This document shows, in pieces, positions 1 to 10,700 of a DNA stretch of 64,000 nucleotides. The DNA is from Impatiens glandulifera. Taxonomy: Eukaryota > Streptophyta > Magnoliopsida > Ericales > Balsaminaceae. How positions within the stretch are numbered: the first letter of the stretch is position 1; each line of letters begins with the position of its first letter. The DNA lies in contig NC_061869.1 in the NCBI RefSeq assembly GCF_907164915.1, forward strand, positions 13,228,221 through 13,292,220, given 5' to 3'. The notes under the pieces are model-generated. The model did no database searches. It saw only the letters and a program-made list of their open reading frames with translations, and was not told the DNA's origin. The position numbers and the translations under genes were made by a program.

Positions 1-1080
1 GATATTGGGATTATATTGATCACATGAGCAACGGTAAGAATTAATTTTTTCTCAAAACACACTAGGAAGCTCGACTGATAGCATGAAAGAACGAATTGTT
101 TCAACAAAATGACGATGTTTTCTTTTAGTCATACCATTTTGTTGAGAAGTGTAAGTACACGAGGTTTGGTGAATGGTACCATAAGAGGCAAATAACTGAG
201 AGAAATCATTAAAAATGTATCACCTCCCAAATCACATCTAAAACATTTAATGACTGAAGAATGTTGAGTTCTCACAAGAGCTAAAAAATTAATGACTATA
301 GTAAGAAATACACACCCACGTTTCAAGATAATCCAAGTATAACAAGTGAAGTCAATCATTAACAAACAAAACATAATATCGAGAATCTCTTTTAGAAGAA
401 ACATGAGAAGGTCCCCACACATTAGAATGCACCAAATCAAATAGAGTAGTGAAAAAAAATACTTTTATAAAAATGTAATGCTGAAAATTTAGTCAATTTG
501 CATCCACTACAATTAGAAATGTCATGACTTTTAAACAACCCAAAACTCCAATAGACACTAAAATTTTTAAACTAGATCTAGAAACATGAACCAAACGAGA
601 ATGACAACGGTAAAATCCTGAAGATAAACGATTCAAACGAAATGATGACAAGTCAATGTTGGAGGCAACAACATATGATATTTTGAGTTCATCCAAAACA
701 TAAAGTTCTCATTATTTACAGTCTGTCACACTCACCTTCTACAACCGTGAGTCCTTAACACAACAATTGGAAGAAGTAAACAAAACTGTGAGACCAAAAT
801 CACACAATTGACTAACAAATACAATGTTTAAAAAAAGATGAAGAATATGGTAGACATGTGAGAGAGAAAAACAAGATATATGTACATAACCAATTCCCGC
901 CAATAGCATTAGAGTACCATCGACAATCATGACGGAAGATGGTGGAACATAATTGACTGACATAAATGAGTTAATATTAGGAGAAATATGATGAGATACG
1001 CCTGAATCTAATATCCATAAGGGAGACGATGTACATGAATTATTAGACGATGACAAACCTTCGTGAGAGAGGGCAGACAT
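1..1080 (-). mobile_element. Copia retrotransposon fragment, GAG-pre-integrase and integrase part
   Basis: Read on the minus strand, three open stretches (739-1080, 493-696, 129-440) in different frames carry the order expected of a Ty1/Copia polyprotein. The protease/pre-integrase part starts with WILDSGVSHHISPN (the usual WxxDSGAxxH motif) and continues through VYHILHLFLN and VSQLCDFGL. The H/C finger region follows (FYRCHSRLVHVS, then LGCLKVM), and the integrase part has VIKCFRCDLGGDTF near 250. Frames are broken by stops and shifts between the pieces, so no intact protein is made. The fragment runs off the left edge of the window. The RT half that should follow is not downstream on this strand; an RT/RNase H piece lies at 3050-5290 on the other strand, so this is either a rearranged element or two elements. 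Confidence 0.85.
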
Positions 1081-2178
1081 TGCGTGAGACTGTGAGACAA
1101 GAAACTTTTAAAATTGCTCAAACATATATGAATTAAAGATTAGAACAATAATTGTATTACCAATATGTATAGTAAAAAGAAAAATCCATTATGTACTTAG
1201 TGACAAATCATCTTTACCAATGGCGGAGACCCCAAGTGGGCTGTAGCTAGGGACTTTTTAATATATATATATATTATATATATATACATTATAATATTAT
1301 ATATATATATTTATTAATGTTTATACATATAAATTATATATATATATATATAAATTATATATATATATATATATAATAGATTTTTAAAAGTTATATATAT
1401 TAAAATAAATATATGTTTTTTAGTGATTGATAAATATTTTAGTAATAATTTTTTAAAAAGAAGAGTTAAATTTCAAATTTAGTGATAAAAAAGTAAAACT
1501 CCTTATATTTACTTCAGTTTTAGATTCTAAACTATAAATTATTTAAAGTTGAAAATATTTATAAATTAATTGAAAAATATTATCTAGAAGAATTTAGTTA
1601 ACAAGAAATGCATTATTTGAGATTATAACTCCAATATTATAAAATTGATATTTCTTGTAATGAGAATTTTTAAAATATGTTTTTCATCGATGAATTATTT
1701 CATAGATTAGTTGAAATAAATAAGTCACAAAATTATAATTTGATTTATAAATTGATTCGACTTGTTTTGACTTTACCAGTTTTTACCGTCACTACAAAAA
1801 GATCATTTTCAACTATGAAAATGTGAAAAATGTTCAAAACAGAATAAGATGAAAGAAAAGTTTTTATCATATACTATAATGATTTATATTGAACAATAGC
1901 TCGTTAAAGTTATTGATTTTGATTTTATAATATATTAATTTTATTCTAGGAAGAATAGAAGTTACACCTTAAATTTTCTTTTGTCTTATTTTTTATATTT
2001 TTAATAATACGAGATAAAATTTTAAATATATAAATTTGCTATTTAAATCGGGTATTTCCATTATTTTGTAGATTTTGTATATCTATTTTATTTTAGTAGA
2101 GGTATTCGTGGATCGGTTTGATTAATATGCTTAATATGCTCACTCTTGTTACATGTAATAGTGTAATACCTATAATCT
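1081..2178. other. AT-rich non-coding stretch with TA microsatellite
   Basis: I see no gene here. Positions about 1258-1376 are nearly pure TA repeats with short interruptions. The rest is AT-rich with no long frame in either direction. Confidence 0.6.
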
Positions 2179-2377
2179 TTATAGGCCATACTTTTTTCTT
2201 CTTCTAGATTCGTTTTTAATCTTTACGATGGTTTGATTCTGCAAGCGATTCGGTACGAACGAAGAAATTTCAATCCACATACTGATTTTGCCTACTTTGA
2301 CCCATGTATTAACACCCAATCGAATTTGTTCCTTCCCTACCTCCCTTTGCTTGGCTATCAGACATGGTGAAAACAAG

Positions 2378-2610
2378 AACAACAAATACGAATCCCAAAA
2401 TATAACAACGACAACACAAAAATAACAACACGACTCAACACAATGCGATACGAATACAAATTCTCCAATGACAACACAAATACAGTAGTATAAATATGGC
2501 ACGACACGACACGATGCAACACAATGCGACACAAATACAATTTACAAATATCCAACGACAACACAAATACAATAGTACAAATATGGCACGATACAAAACA
2601 AATACACATT
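2378..2610. repeat. 87-bp imperfect tandem repeat, ACGACAACAC type
   Basis: The phrase TGACAACACAAATACAGTAG near 2469 returns about 87 bases later as CGACAACACAAATACAATAG, each followed by a GGCACGA-rich tail. Shorter degenerate copies lie just before. The open frames in this stretch (Cys/His-rich on the minus strand) are a by-product of the repeat, and I do not take them as genes. Confidence 0.6.
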
Positions 2611-2744
2611 TCCAAACAAAATCAGCTAGAGCAAAATGAAACAAAAATGAAAAATATCATTGGCGATTGCAGACTCAAACGCCAAATTTAAATTAGAAGA
2701 TGTAGATTGGAAGTTTTAGGTTAAACAGAGAGAATCCATAAATA

Positions 2745-2757
2745 AACTCTGATACCA
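2745..2757 (-). other. Primer-binding site (initiator Met tRNA type) of a minus-strand LTR element
   Basis: On the minus strand this reads TGGTATCAGAGTT, the usual plant Copia/Gypsy primer-binding site complementary to the 3' end of initiator tRNA-Met. It lies directly inside a sequence ending in TTATCA, as an LTR end should. It fixes the orientation of the element at 1-1080 as minus. Confidence 0.75.
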
Positions 2758-2866
2758 TGATAAGATAAAAAGAGAAACTAGGTATTAGTGTTAGAATATA
2801 AGATAATAGATAAATGTAAGATATTATCACAATAATGTTATTATCTTATATTCTAACACTAATACT
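2758..2866 (-). repeat. LTR-like end with a perfect 27-bp hairpin
   Basis: The stretch next to the primer-binding site contains a perfect 27-base inverted repeat (2782-2808 against 2839-2865) with a 30-base loop. The arms begin GTATTAGTGTTAGAATATAA. The phrase TTAGATATTAATGCTTGCTA at 5315 is related to sequence just beyond the right arm, as expected if both are pieces of LTRs of one Copia family. The outer LTR border is not clear. Confidence 0.5.
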
Positions 2867-3049
2867 AAGGTTTTTATTAGCAAGCATAAAATAAATTGAA
2901 TGTAATGAAATAATTTATATTGTTATTGATTACAATAGACTAAAATACCCTTAAGTATTAATAAACTAAAATACCCTTAAATGCTAATACAAATAATATA
3001 CATATCTAACACCTACGACCACCCAATTGTCGGATGAGATTACAAATCC

Positions 3050-5290
3050 TCATATTCGTCACTACACTCGCATTCGTAAGTTCACTAAACTTCCCAGTTT
3101 TGAGTACTCATCTTATTTATACTTATTTACTTTATTTGTCACTCATGTTCATCGTTTTTGTAAGCCTTCATCCTATAAAGAGATAGTTCGTGATCCTCTT
3201 TGACTAACTGTTATGTTATGAGGAATTTACTACTTTACATTAGACTCATACATGAGATTTGGTTTCACTACCATCTAGAAAACATGTCATTGACTCCCGT
3301 TGGGTCTACAAGATTAAAACAAAATTAGATGATTTCATTGAGTGATACAAGGCTCGCCTTGTTGCTAAAAGCTATTCTCAAGAGTATGACATGGATTATG
3401 AGGAAACATTTACTCTTGTTGCGAAAATGATGACTGTTCGCAATTTTTTATTGTTGTTTCGGTTTGCCAATGGAAAATCTCTCAAATGGATGTGAATAAT
3501 ATTTTCTTGAATGATGACCTTCATAAAGAGGTTTATATGATGCCTCCCCGTGTATTTCTCATTAGCTTGGTGAAGTTTGCAAGTTTCACAAAGCTCTTTA
3601 TGGTCTCAAATTTGAAATTTTTTCTATGGTGATCATTTCGCTTGGCTTTCTTTCTAGTCACCATTCATTCAATTTTATTTGTCAAGTGTACAATGTCAAG
3701 ACGTATTCTTCTATCCTTGTATGTAGAGTCGACATCGAGTTTTGGGCTACCCCAACCCCCGATAGAAAAAAAATCAATTTTTTTTATTGTCTTAGGTCTA
3801 GTTTAAAAAATTGTTAAAAATGGTTTTGGGTGAGATTTGTGTTAAGGAACCAGACAATCTTACTCCACAAAATCTGCAAGTCAAAGATGCAATCAAGTCA
3901 CAATATATTCCTCCATAATCTTAGTGATTGCACAGCTAATTGTTACCCATATTTAGACTCCACAAAATCTGCAAGTCAAGATGCAATCAAGTCACAATAT
4001 ATTCCTCCATAATCTTAGTGATTGCACAACTAATTCTTACCCATATTTAGACTTTACATATAACAAATTGTAATATAAATAACCTGTACATTTCTCATTC
4101 ATATATACAATTATTCCTTTTCAATCATACATCTTCTCTACAATTTGAACCCATAGCCAAATTAAAATTGTAAATTTTTATCTTGAACCATTAAATTATA
4201 ACATTTTATGTTTAAAATTACATTAAATTTAATTAAATATCTTACTATTTTTAATAAATGGGCTGCCCTGGCCCAAGGGCTTGTCGGACCTTTCCCTAGG
4301 GCCGACCCTGTTTGTATGTTAATGATCTGATTATTACAGGTGATGATCATGATGGTATTGAATCATTAAAATCCGAGTTGACACATTCCTTCACTATGAA
4401 TGATTTGTGAATGCTACGTTATTTTTGAGAATTGAGATAGCCTATTCTCCAAAATGTTATCTCTTATCTCAATCAAAATACATTGCCGATTTGTTTGAGC
4501 GTGCTCGACTAACCAACAATCGAATTGTTGATACACCCTTGAGACCAATGCTTGATACTCTTCGTCCAATGGAACTCTTTTGGAGGATTCTGGTCTTTAT
4601 CGTACAATTGTTGATAACTTAATTTATCTTACTATAACTTGCTCAGACATAATTCCCCCCAATAAAAACTTGCTCAGACATTACACATGCATTTTATGCG
4701 TTTAGTCAGTTTGTCACTGCCCCTACTGCAATTCATTGAGCTGTTGTTTTTCGTATTCTCAGATATTTTTTGGGTACTCAATTTCATAGTCTTATTTTTC
4801 CTTCTTCTACGTCTTCATTAGAGTTGCACACCTACTCTGATACAATTGGGCTGATGATCCTACGGACCACAAGTTGACCATTGTATATTGTATAATCTTT
4901 GGTGATTCGCTTATTCCATGAAAAATCAAGAAATAAGATTTCATATCTCAGTCTTCTACAGAAGCTGAGTATCGTTCCATGGCCTCGATTACCTATGAAA
5001 TTTTTTGGTTACGTCGATTACTTACTTACTTGCTGATATGTGTATTTCTCTTTCTCACGTAACTCCGCTACATTGGGATAATTATACTACTATTCAGATT
5101 GTACAAAATTCGGTATTTCATAAACAAACTAAACATATTGAGATTGATTGTGATGTCACTCGTCATTATCTACATACTCATACCATCACTTTGTCATTCA
5201 TTATCTCTTCTTTGCAGATTGCATATATATTTACAAAAGAGTACTCGACTTCGCGTTTTTTCTTTTTCCGACTGACAAACTCTCAATAGT
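3050..5290 (+). mobile_element. Copia reverse transcriptase and RNase H fragment, decayed
   Basis: Plus-strand translation follows a Copia pol in order, with frameshifts: the RT entry region at about 3290-3420 (ARLVAKGYSQEYDMDYEETF without its stops), then MDVNN and DLHKEVYMMPP at about 3480-3545. After an insertion the frame resumes with the VNDLIITG-type catalytic strand (4318-4345), then YLLSQSKYIADLFERARLT (4455-4512). RNase H follows at about 4940-5290, with STEAEYRSMAS-like sequence and then TKHIEIDCDVTRHYLHTHTI at 5130-5190. The catalytic YVDD is altered to V-N-D-D/L form and many stops are present, so it is dead. The sequence ends near an LTR-like start at about 5315. Confidence 0.85.
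3725..4311. mobile_element. hAT-like non-autonomous element inserted in the Copia RT
   Basis: The Copia reading frame is interrupted after the sequence for YSSILV and resumes at 4312. The insert is bounded by an exact 8-bp direct repeat TTGTATGT (3717-3724 and 4312-4319), the length made by hAT transposases. The ends are loosely inverted (TAGAGTCGACATCGAG on the left; CAGGGTCGGCCCTAGG when the right end is reversed). The element carries a ~95-bp tandem repeat starting at about 3863 and 3958. It has no transposase frame. Confidence 0.65.
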
Positions 5291-5299
5291 TATTGCTAT

Positions 5300-6480
5300 T
5301 GCATTGTGAGAAAATATTAGATATTAATGCTTGCTAATAAAAATACAAACTTCTTATCTTATCAATTTATATTAATATTATTGATATACCCAAGTTCTTA
5401 TGTATAAGAAATTCATGTATAACTTTGCAGTTATGTTTATATAAAACATAAAAAAATTACCCTGGGTGAGATAAATTCAAATAATTATTATATAAATAAA
5501 ATTATAATTTGAACTTAAATATATAAAAAAGTGTAACCCGCTAAATCATTAAATTGCTGAATCGTGTAAAGAATCAATCCTCTACTTCAAATTTTTTATG
5601 TTCAGTTAAGACAATTGATTAATAAGTTTGTTCAAATGTTATTTTTATAAATAAATATAATTTGATATCACTAGATTAAATATATAAATATATCCAATCC
5701 AGATCTCAGAAACCTACAACTCATTTTTATCTTATTTAAAAGACATAAAGTTGTTAGGTTTCAATAATTGTAATTGAAGTTAAAGTCACCTCATATCTAT
5801 AAGATTCTCAATAGTCAAGAAATTGAATTATGTTTAGATTATTTTTAATTAATAGTCTCCTTTTCATATTTTATAACTATTACTTTTTTTAATTGACAAA
5901 AGTATAAATTAAAAATTAGATATAATTTTGATTTGCCAAAATTAGTAAAATAATATATTTTGACAACTTTTAAAATCGTATACTACATAAATATTTGTTT
6001 TTAACTTTGGTGTATTTTATTATTTTTTATTTATCTTATACTTCAAACTTCCTAAAATAAATTTAGTTTTCTACTATTTTATATGAATTATTTATTTATT
6101 TAAAATTTGTTTTATTTGACTCATAATTGATTCAAAATGTGAAAATGATAATATTTATATACAATTCTTAACCGTTAAAATCACTCTTAAATTTTAGAAA
6201 AATGTTAACAAATTTGATTTTAGTTAAATTCTTACGATTTTATATGATAATAAAATTTTACAATTTTATAAATAATCTTGATTTTATAATTTTACACGAT
6301 ATTACGTTAAAAAGAATAAATTTAAATTTATATATTTTTTATTTATTCAAATAAATAAATTAATATAATTAATTTTATAAATATAATTTTTATAATGTCA
6401 TTTACTTATTATTTTTAATTAATTTCATATTTAAATATATATTTTTTAAATTATAAATATAAAAAAGACTTAATTATATA
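5300..6480. other. AT-rich stretch without recognisable gene
   Basis: Very AT-rich DNA with no open frame of interest. Apart from the LTR-like start at about 5315 I see nothing that can be named. Confidence 0.6.
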
Positions 6481-6500
6481 TATATAAATAATAATAAATA

Positions 6501-6824
6501 GAGAAATGATTAGGGGAGGGAATTTGGTGAGAGAATGACTTGACATCACTTTCATTCCCTTACCAAATTTCCTCACAAGTAGTGATAGAGAGAGAATTTG
6601 GTGAGGGAATTTGGTGAGGGAATGACTTGACATCACTTTCATTCCCTTACCAAATTTACTCACGAGTAGTGATAGAGAGAGAATTTGGTGAGGGAATTTG
6701 GTGAGTGAATGACTTGACACGTTGAAAAATGTAAAAGTGAGAGGAAAAAGAGAAAAGAGAGAATTATTTAATTTTTTCAGCGAATAAAATTATGCCAAGT
6801 CATTCCCTCACCTAATCATTTCTC
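6501..6824. mobile_element. Small inverted-repeat element with 87-bp internal tandem repeats
   Basis: The left end GAGAAATGATTAGG and the right end CCTAATCATTTCTC are perfect reverse complements and are followed inward by GAGGGAATG-type sequence. Between them the segment starting TGACATCACTTTC is repeated with period 87 (6541, 6628, partial at 6715). The 89-residue minus-strand frame over this repeat is not a gene. It is a MITE-like structure; I cannot assign a superfamily because no target duplication is clear. Confidence 0.6.
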
Positions 6825-7169
6825 TTTCCTCACCTAATTCTCTCTCTATCACTCCTCTAATAAATATATAACTAATATTTTTAAAATTAAACCTTGATTT
6901 TAAGTACAATAATTTTAAGTAAACAAATTTATTATTTTATTTTAGTTTAAAATACAAATAAAATTTTTATACAAAATTTAAATTTATTTATTTTTTAATA
7001 ATATATAAAATTTACTTAAAATTATTTAATATATATTTTAAGTGTATAATATAAATAATGGTACGAGAATTGACCTAGTTAAAAATATTTGTACTCTTAT
7101 TAAACTGATTTTTTTTTTTACAAAGTACAAACAAAAAAATATAAAAAATAGCCTACTTACACAAAAATG

Positions 7170-7714
7170 TCTGAACTCATCCTGACCGTTACCGTTACGA
7201 ATCTTGAACAACGGCGTTAGACGTCAATTAGTTTAATAATGTAGAAATAGAAAAAAAAGCCAAATAGGTATAAATATATATATTTTCTCTCTCCTCCCTC
7301 TCTCTTTCAACCAACGGGAAAGGATTTTTTTTCGAACCGAAGCTCGCTCTCTCTTCATTACAAGCGAAACGTCTCTCCTCTTGAGGTTTTGAAGATTCCG
7401 AAACCCTCCTCTTTTGGCGGAGGTTTCTCATTGTTCCTTCCTAATCAGAGGTACTAGTTGTAGTAGTAGTTTACTCTTTTGCCGTCTTTCCAAATCTCAC
7501 TTCTTGTTCTGACTTGAACTATCACCAATTCATTAGATACCTGAATTGGGTATTCATTCTTATGTGAAAGCTTTCTTCTTGTTAGACTTTGATCGGATTG
7601 TTATTTCCGAGATCTATGTTCAGCTGTTTCTTTCTTCTTGCTGTATCATTTTTGAGTTCTTTAGAAGGGTTTTCTAATGTTGGATGTTTTTGCATGGGCT
7701 AAAATTAATTAAGG
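7170..7714 (+). promoter_or_regulatory. MYB3R promoter and 5' leader, with MSA-core-like AACGG motifs
   Basis: A TATA-like TATAAATATATATA (7268-7282) is followed by a CT-rich leader, a usual plant promoter layout. Upstream, CCGTTACCGTTACG (about 7186-7199) holds two AACGG cores on the minus strand, AACAACGGCG lies at 7206, and CCAACGGG at 7311. AACGG is the core of the mitosis-specific activator (MSA) element bound by MYB3R proteins, so self or family regulation is possible; this is inference from short motifs. The leader may hold an intron, with a possible donor after CAGAG at about 7450 and an acceptor just before the start codon. Confidence 0.45.
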
Positions 7715-10700
7715 ATGGTTGTTTATGGAGTTGAGAAGAATTTGGATGAGCTGAAAATGAAAGATCCTTGTTTGGAGAACAAACAATCAACAGCTTCAAA
7801 CTCTTCTGTTTCTGAGGGTAATGGAAGTTTTACTACTAAATCTCCTGGAATATGCATCAGCACTATGCCTACCTCTCCATTACATAGGTAATCAATCCCT
7901 TGACTAATCTGATTTTGTATGTGGTTGGTTATCAATGCTTTTTCACAACCGAGTAAAATGTTATTTTCAAGAAGCTTATCTAGATTAATCTTGAACTATG
8001 TGTCTGTTATGCATATAATTAATGATGGGTATCTTTGCTGATTTGGTTATTTTTTTATTTCTTCAGTTATGTATAGCTTAAAGTCTTTACACTTTCCTTC
8101 TAAATGACTCTTGATTGTAAACATTACTTATGTGGGTGAACTATACTTGGTATTATTTCTACTTGCATGAAGAGCTTTTGAATGCATCTCAATGAAATAT
8201 GATTTGACTTTCTATAGGAGGACTACTGGCCCAATTAGAAGAGCTAAGGGGGGATGGACTCCTGAGGAGGTAAGGCATTATCATTTATCTTTGTTACAAG
8301 CCAAGAAGAACTTATGGAGTTTTTGCTTTATTTGGTACCAAAACAAAATAACTTGTGTTCTTTTGTTGGATTATGAAGAACATAGAGCCCATTTGGAAGC
8401 TAAGCTTTATTCATTTTTTTTGGTTATATCTCGGAACCCAAAATTGATTTTGCCATTTTTTCCAGAAACTAATTACTTTTTGTTTGGTAAAAGAAGTGTG
8501 TTTTGATTGGATAACAAGTTCTTGGAACATGAACTTTTGGCTGGATTTCGTTTGGTATAAAAGTGTAGTTGGATTTTAAGATGGATTACAAGCTGAATGA
8601 CAAACAAAATTTGATCTGGATGAGTTCACAAATCATTTTTTGTCATACCAAAACAACCTACGTGTCAGATAGATTTGGCTGCATAGGATTTGGAATATCT
8701 GTTATTTTGTAGAATAGAGATTGTTTTACATTGAATCAGATCCATGAGAAAGTGGGGTTTGGAGGATATGTTATTTGTAGAATAGGGGGAATGATACATT
8801 CAATCGGAGCCATTTTGCTCATGACTTTACCTTACTTGCATTGTTTTGCTGCCAAATAATACCTTTACCTTAAAATCAGAGCCATTTGATTCCTTGTTTG
8901 TGAATGTCACACTGAATTTTTAACCTCTTATGTCCAGGATGATACATTGAGAAGTGCTGTTGCAGTTTTCAAGGGAAAATGCTGGAAGAAAATAGGTTTG
9001 AATATGTCTTTTGAAGATTTTATCATGACACTTTTATTTATATATATATATATATATAGTTTCATTTTATATCATTTTCCTTGAAACCTTGCATAGGATG
9101 AGTTTTGTATTGCTAGTTTGAACCTGAAGATCTGGACATATAAAATAAGTGTTCATAATAATACCTTTTATTGTAAGATCACTTTTATTTTATTTTTCAT
9201 TTTATATCATATTCCTTGCATAGGATGAGTTTTGTATTGCTAGTTTGAACCTGAAAATCTGGACATATAAAATAAGTGTTTACAATTATACCTTTGATAG
9301 TAAGAATTTCTATCCAACCAAAGAACTTAGAGATACAGGTCGACTTCAGCTCCTCGAGAATCTCGATTTGGAGTTTTAATTTCTTTTTTGATGTCCTGTT
9401 TTCATTTGTGTTGATTAACTTATGTCATGCCTTGTATTTAAACTTTACTTTATTGTTTGAATGGTTCACCACGGCTTTTGTGATCTTTGCGTAATGTGGA
9501 TCAATGAAATGAAACAGTTCTTCCCTTTCAAAAGGAAATAATTTTTCATCCCCAACCCATATTCTTTTACCTTTGAGTTGACTAGTCACAAACTAAATAT
9601 TAATTGCTTCCCTTTCGATTAAGCATATTCCTGTGTTGAATGTCCTTTCAAATGTTGGATATAGTTATTGGCATATCTTGTGTCCTATTAGCTGCTTATG
9701 TTTGTCAAGCAGAATGCTTTTGAAGCTATCTCACATGGAAACACTAACAATAACATTTCATTTATGCCTGAAGAATGACTTATGACTATACAAAGAATAG
9801 ATTGCCATTCGGTTATGTTTCTGCTCTGGTTTTGTTATCGTGATGTGATGATTTTTGAAATTGGGGGATCACACCTTCCTTTCTATTCTTCTGTTTGCAT
9901 CGCTTGTGCTATTTCCGAGGAATTCCTTCGCTGATCACGGAAATCAAGATAAACAATACCCTCGGATATGAACATCTTTCTTTCATATGGGACTTGTTTC
10001 CTTGCATCTTAAACGGAAATTAGAAAATTCATACTTTAGAGGAAGTAAGGGTCTGATTGCATAAGTTTTTCATAAATCTGGTAACCTAATATTAGTGCAG
10101 TAAATATTTCATGACTGCTACAGTGAGGGAACAAACATATGACAAGAGTTTAATATCTTGGAAGTTGGAATCGAAGGTCTAAAATCATCTCCATTCTCTA
10201 CTAGCTTTACTTTAATTTTTTGGAGACCAATGCTGTTTTCCCTCCCACCGCCATGGTCCCTCACTTTAATCAAAAGTGCTTTCAGTGGGATCGAACCAAC
10301 CACTTAGAGTTAAGGATAGCTTAGATGGCAAGATGCTTGGATAAGGGGCTTATCAACCTAAGGTCTCAAGTTCAATTCCCATTGAAAGCACTTACTAGCA
10401 GAGTTATACCTTCTCAAACTCTATGAGATCTTGTACTACCATGCTGTATCGATAACCTGACATGGCAGATTTCTTACATTGTTTGGTCTAACAGTATGCA
10501 AGCATATATATTTTAAATGATTTATTGTAGATGAAAATAATATTGGCATATCTTCCATCTGCAGCTGAATTCTTCCCTGATAGATCAGAAGTACAATGTC
10601 TGCATAGATGGCAGAAAGTTCTCAATCCTGACCTTGTTAAAGGACCTTGGAGAAGAGAGGTTGACCTCTAGTTACAGTCTCATACCCCTAGATTGTTTTC

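Noticed and set aside
2179..2644. Three overlapping minus-strand frames rich in Cys, His and Val
   Set aside because: They lie on the 87-bp tandem repeat and exist in all shifted frames; composition reflects the repeat, not a protein.
6451..6720. 89-residue minus-strand frame with repeated KFPHQILSLSLL
   Set aside because: It is the translation of the MITE's 87-bp repeat (a multiple of three).
10305..10390. Candidate tRNA gene
   Set aside because: A- and B-box-like sequences are present, but no complete cloverleaf with acceptor stem can be drawn; a SINE is the better reading.
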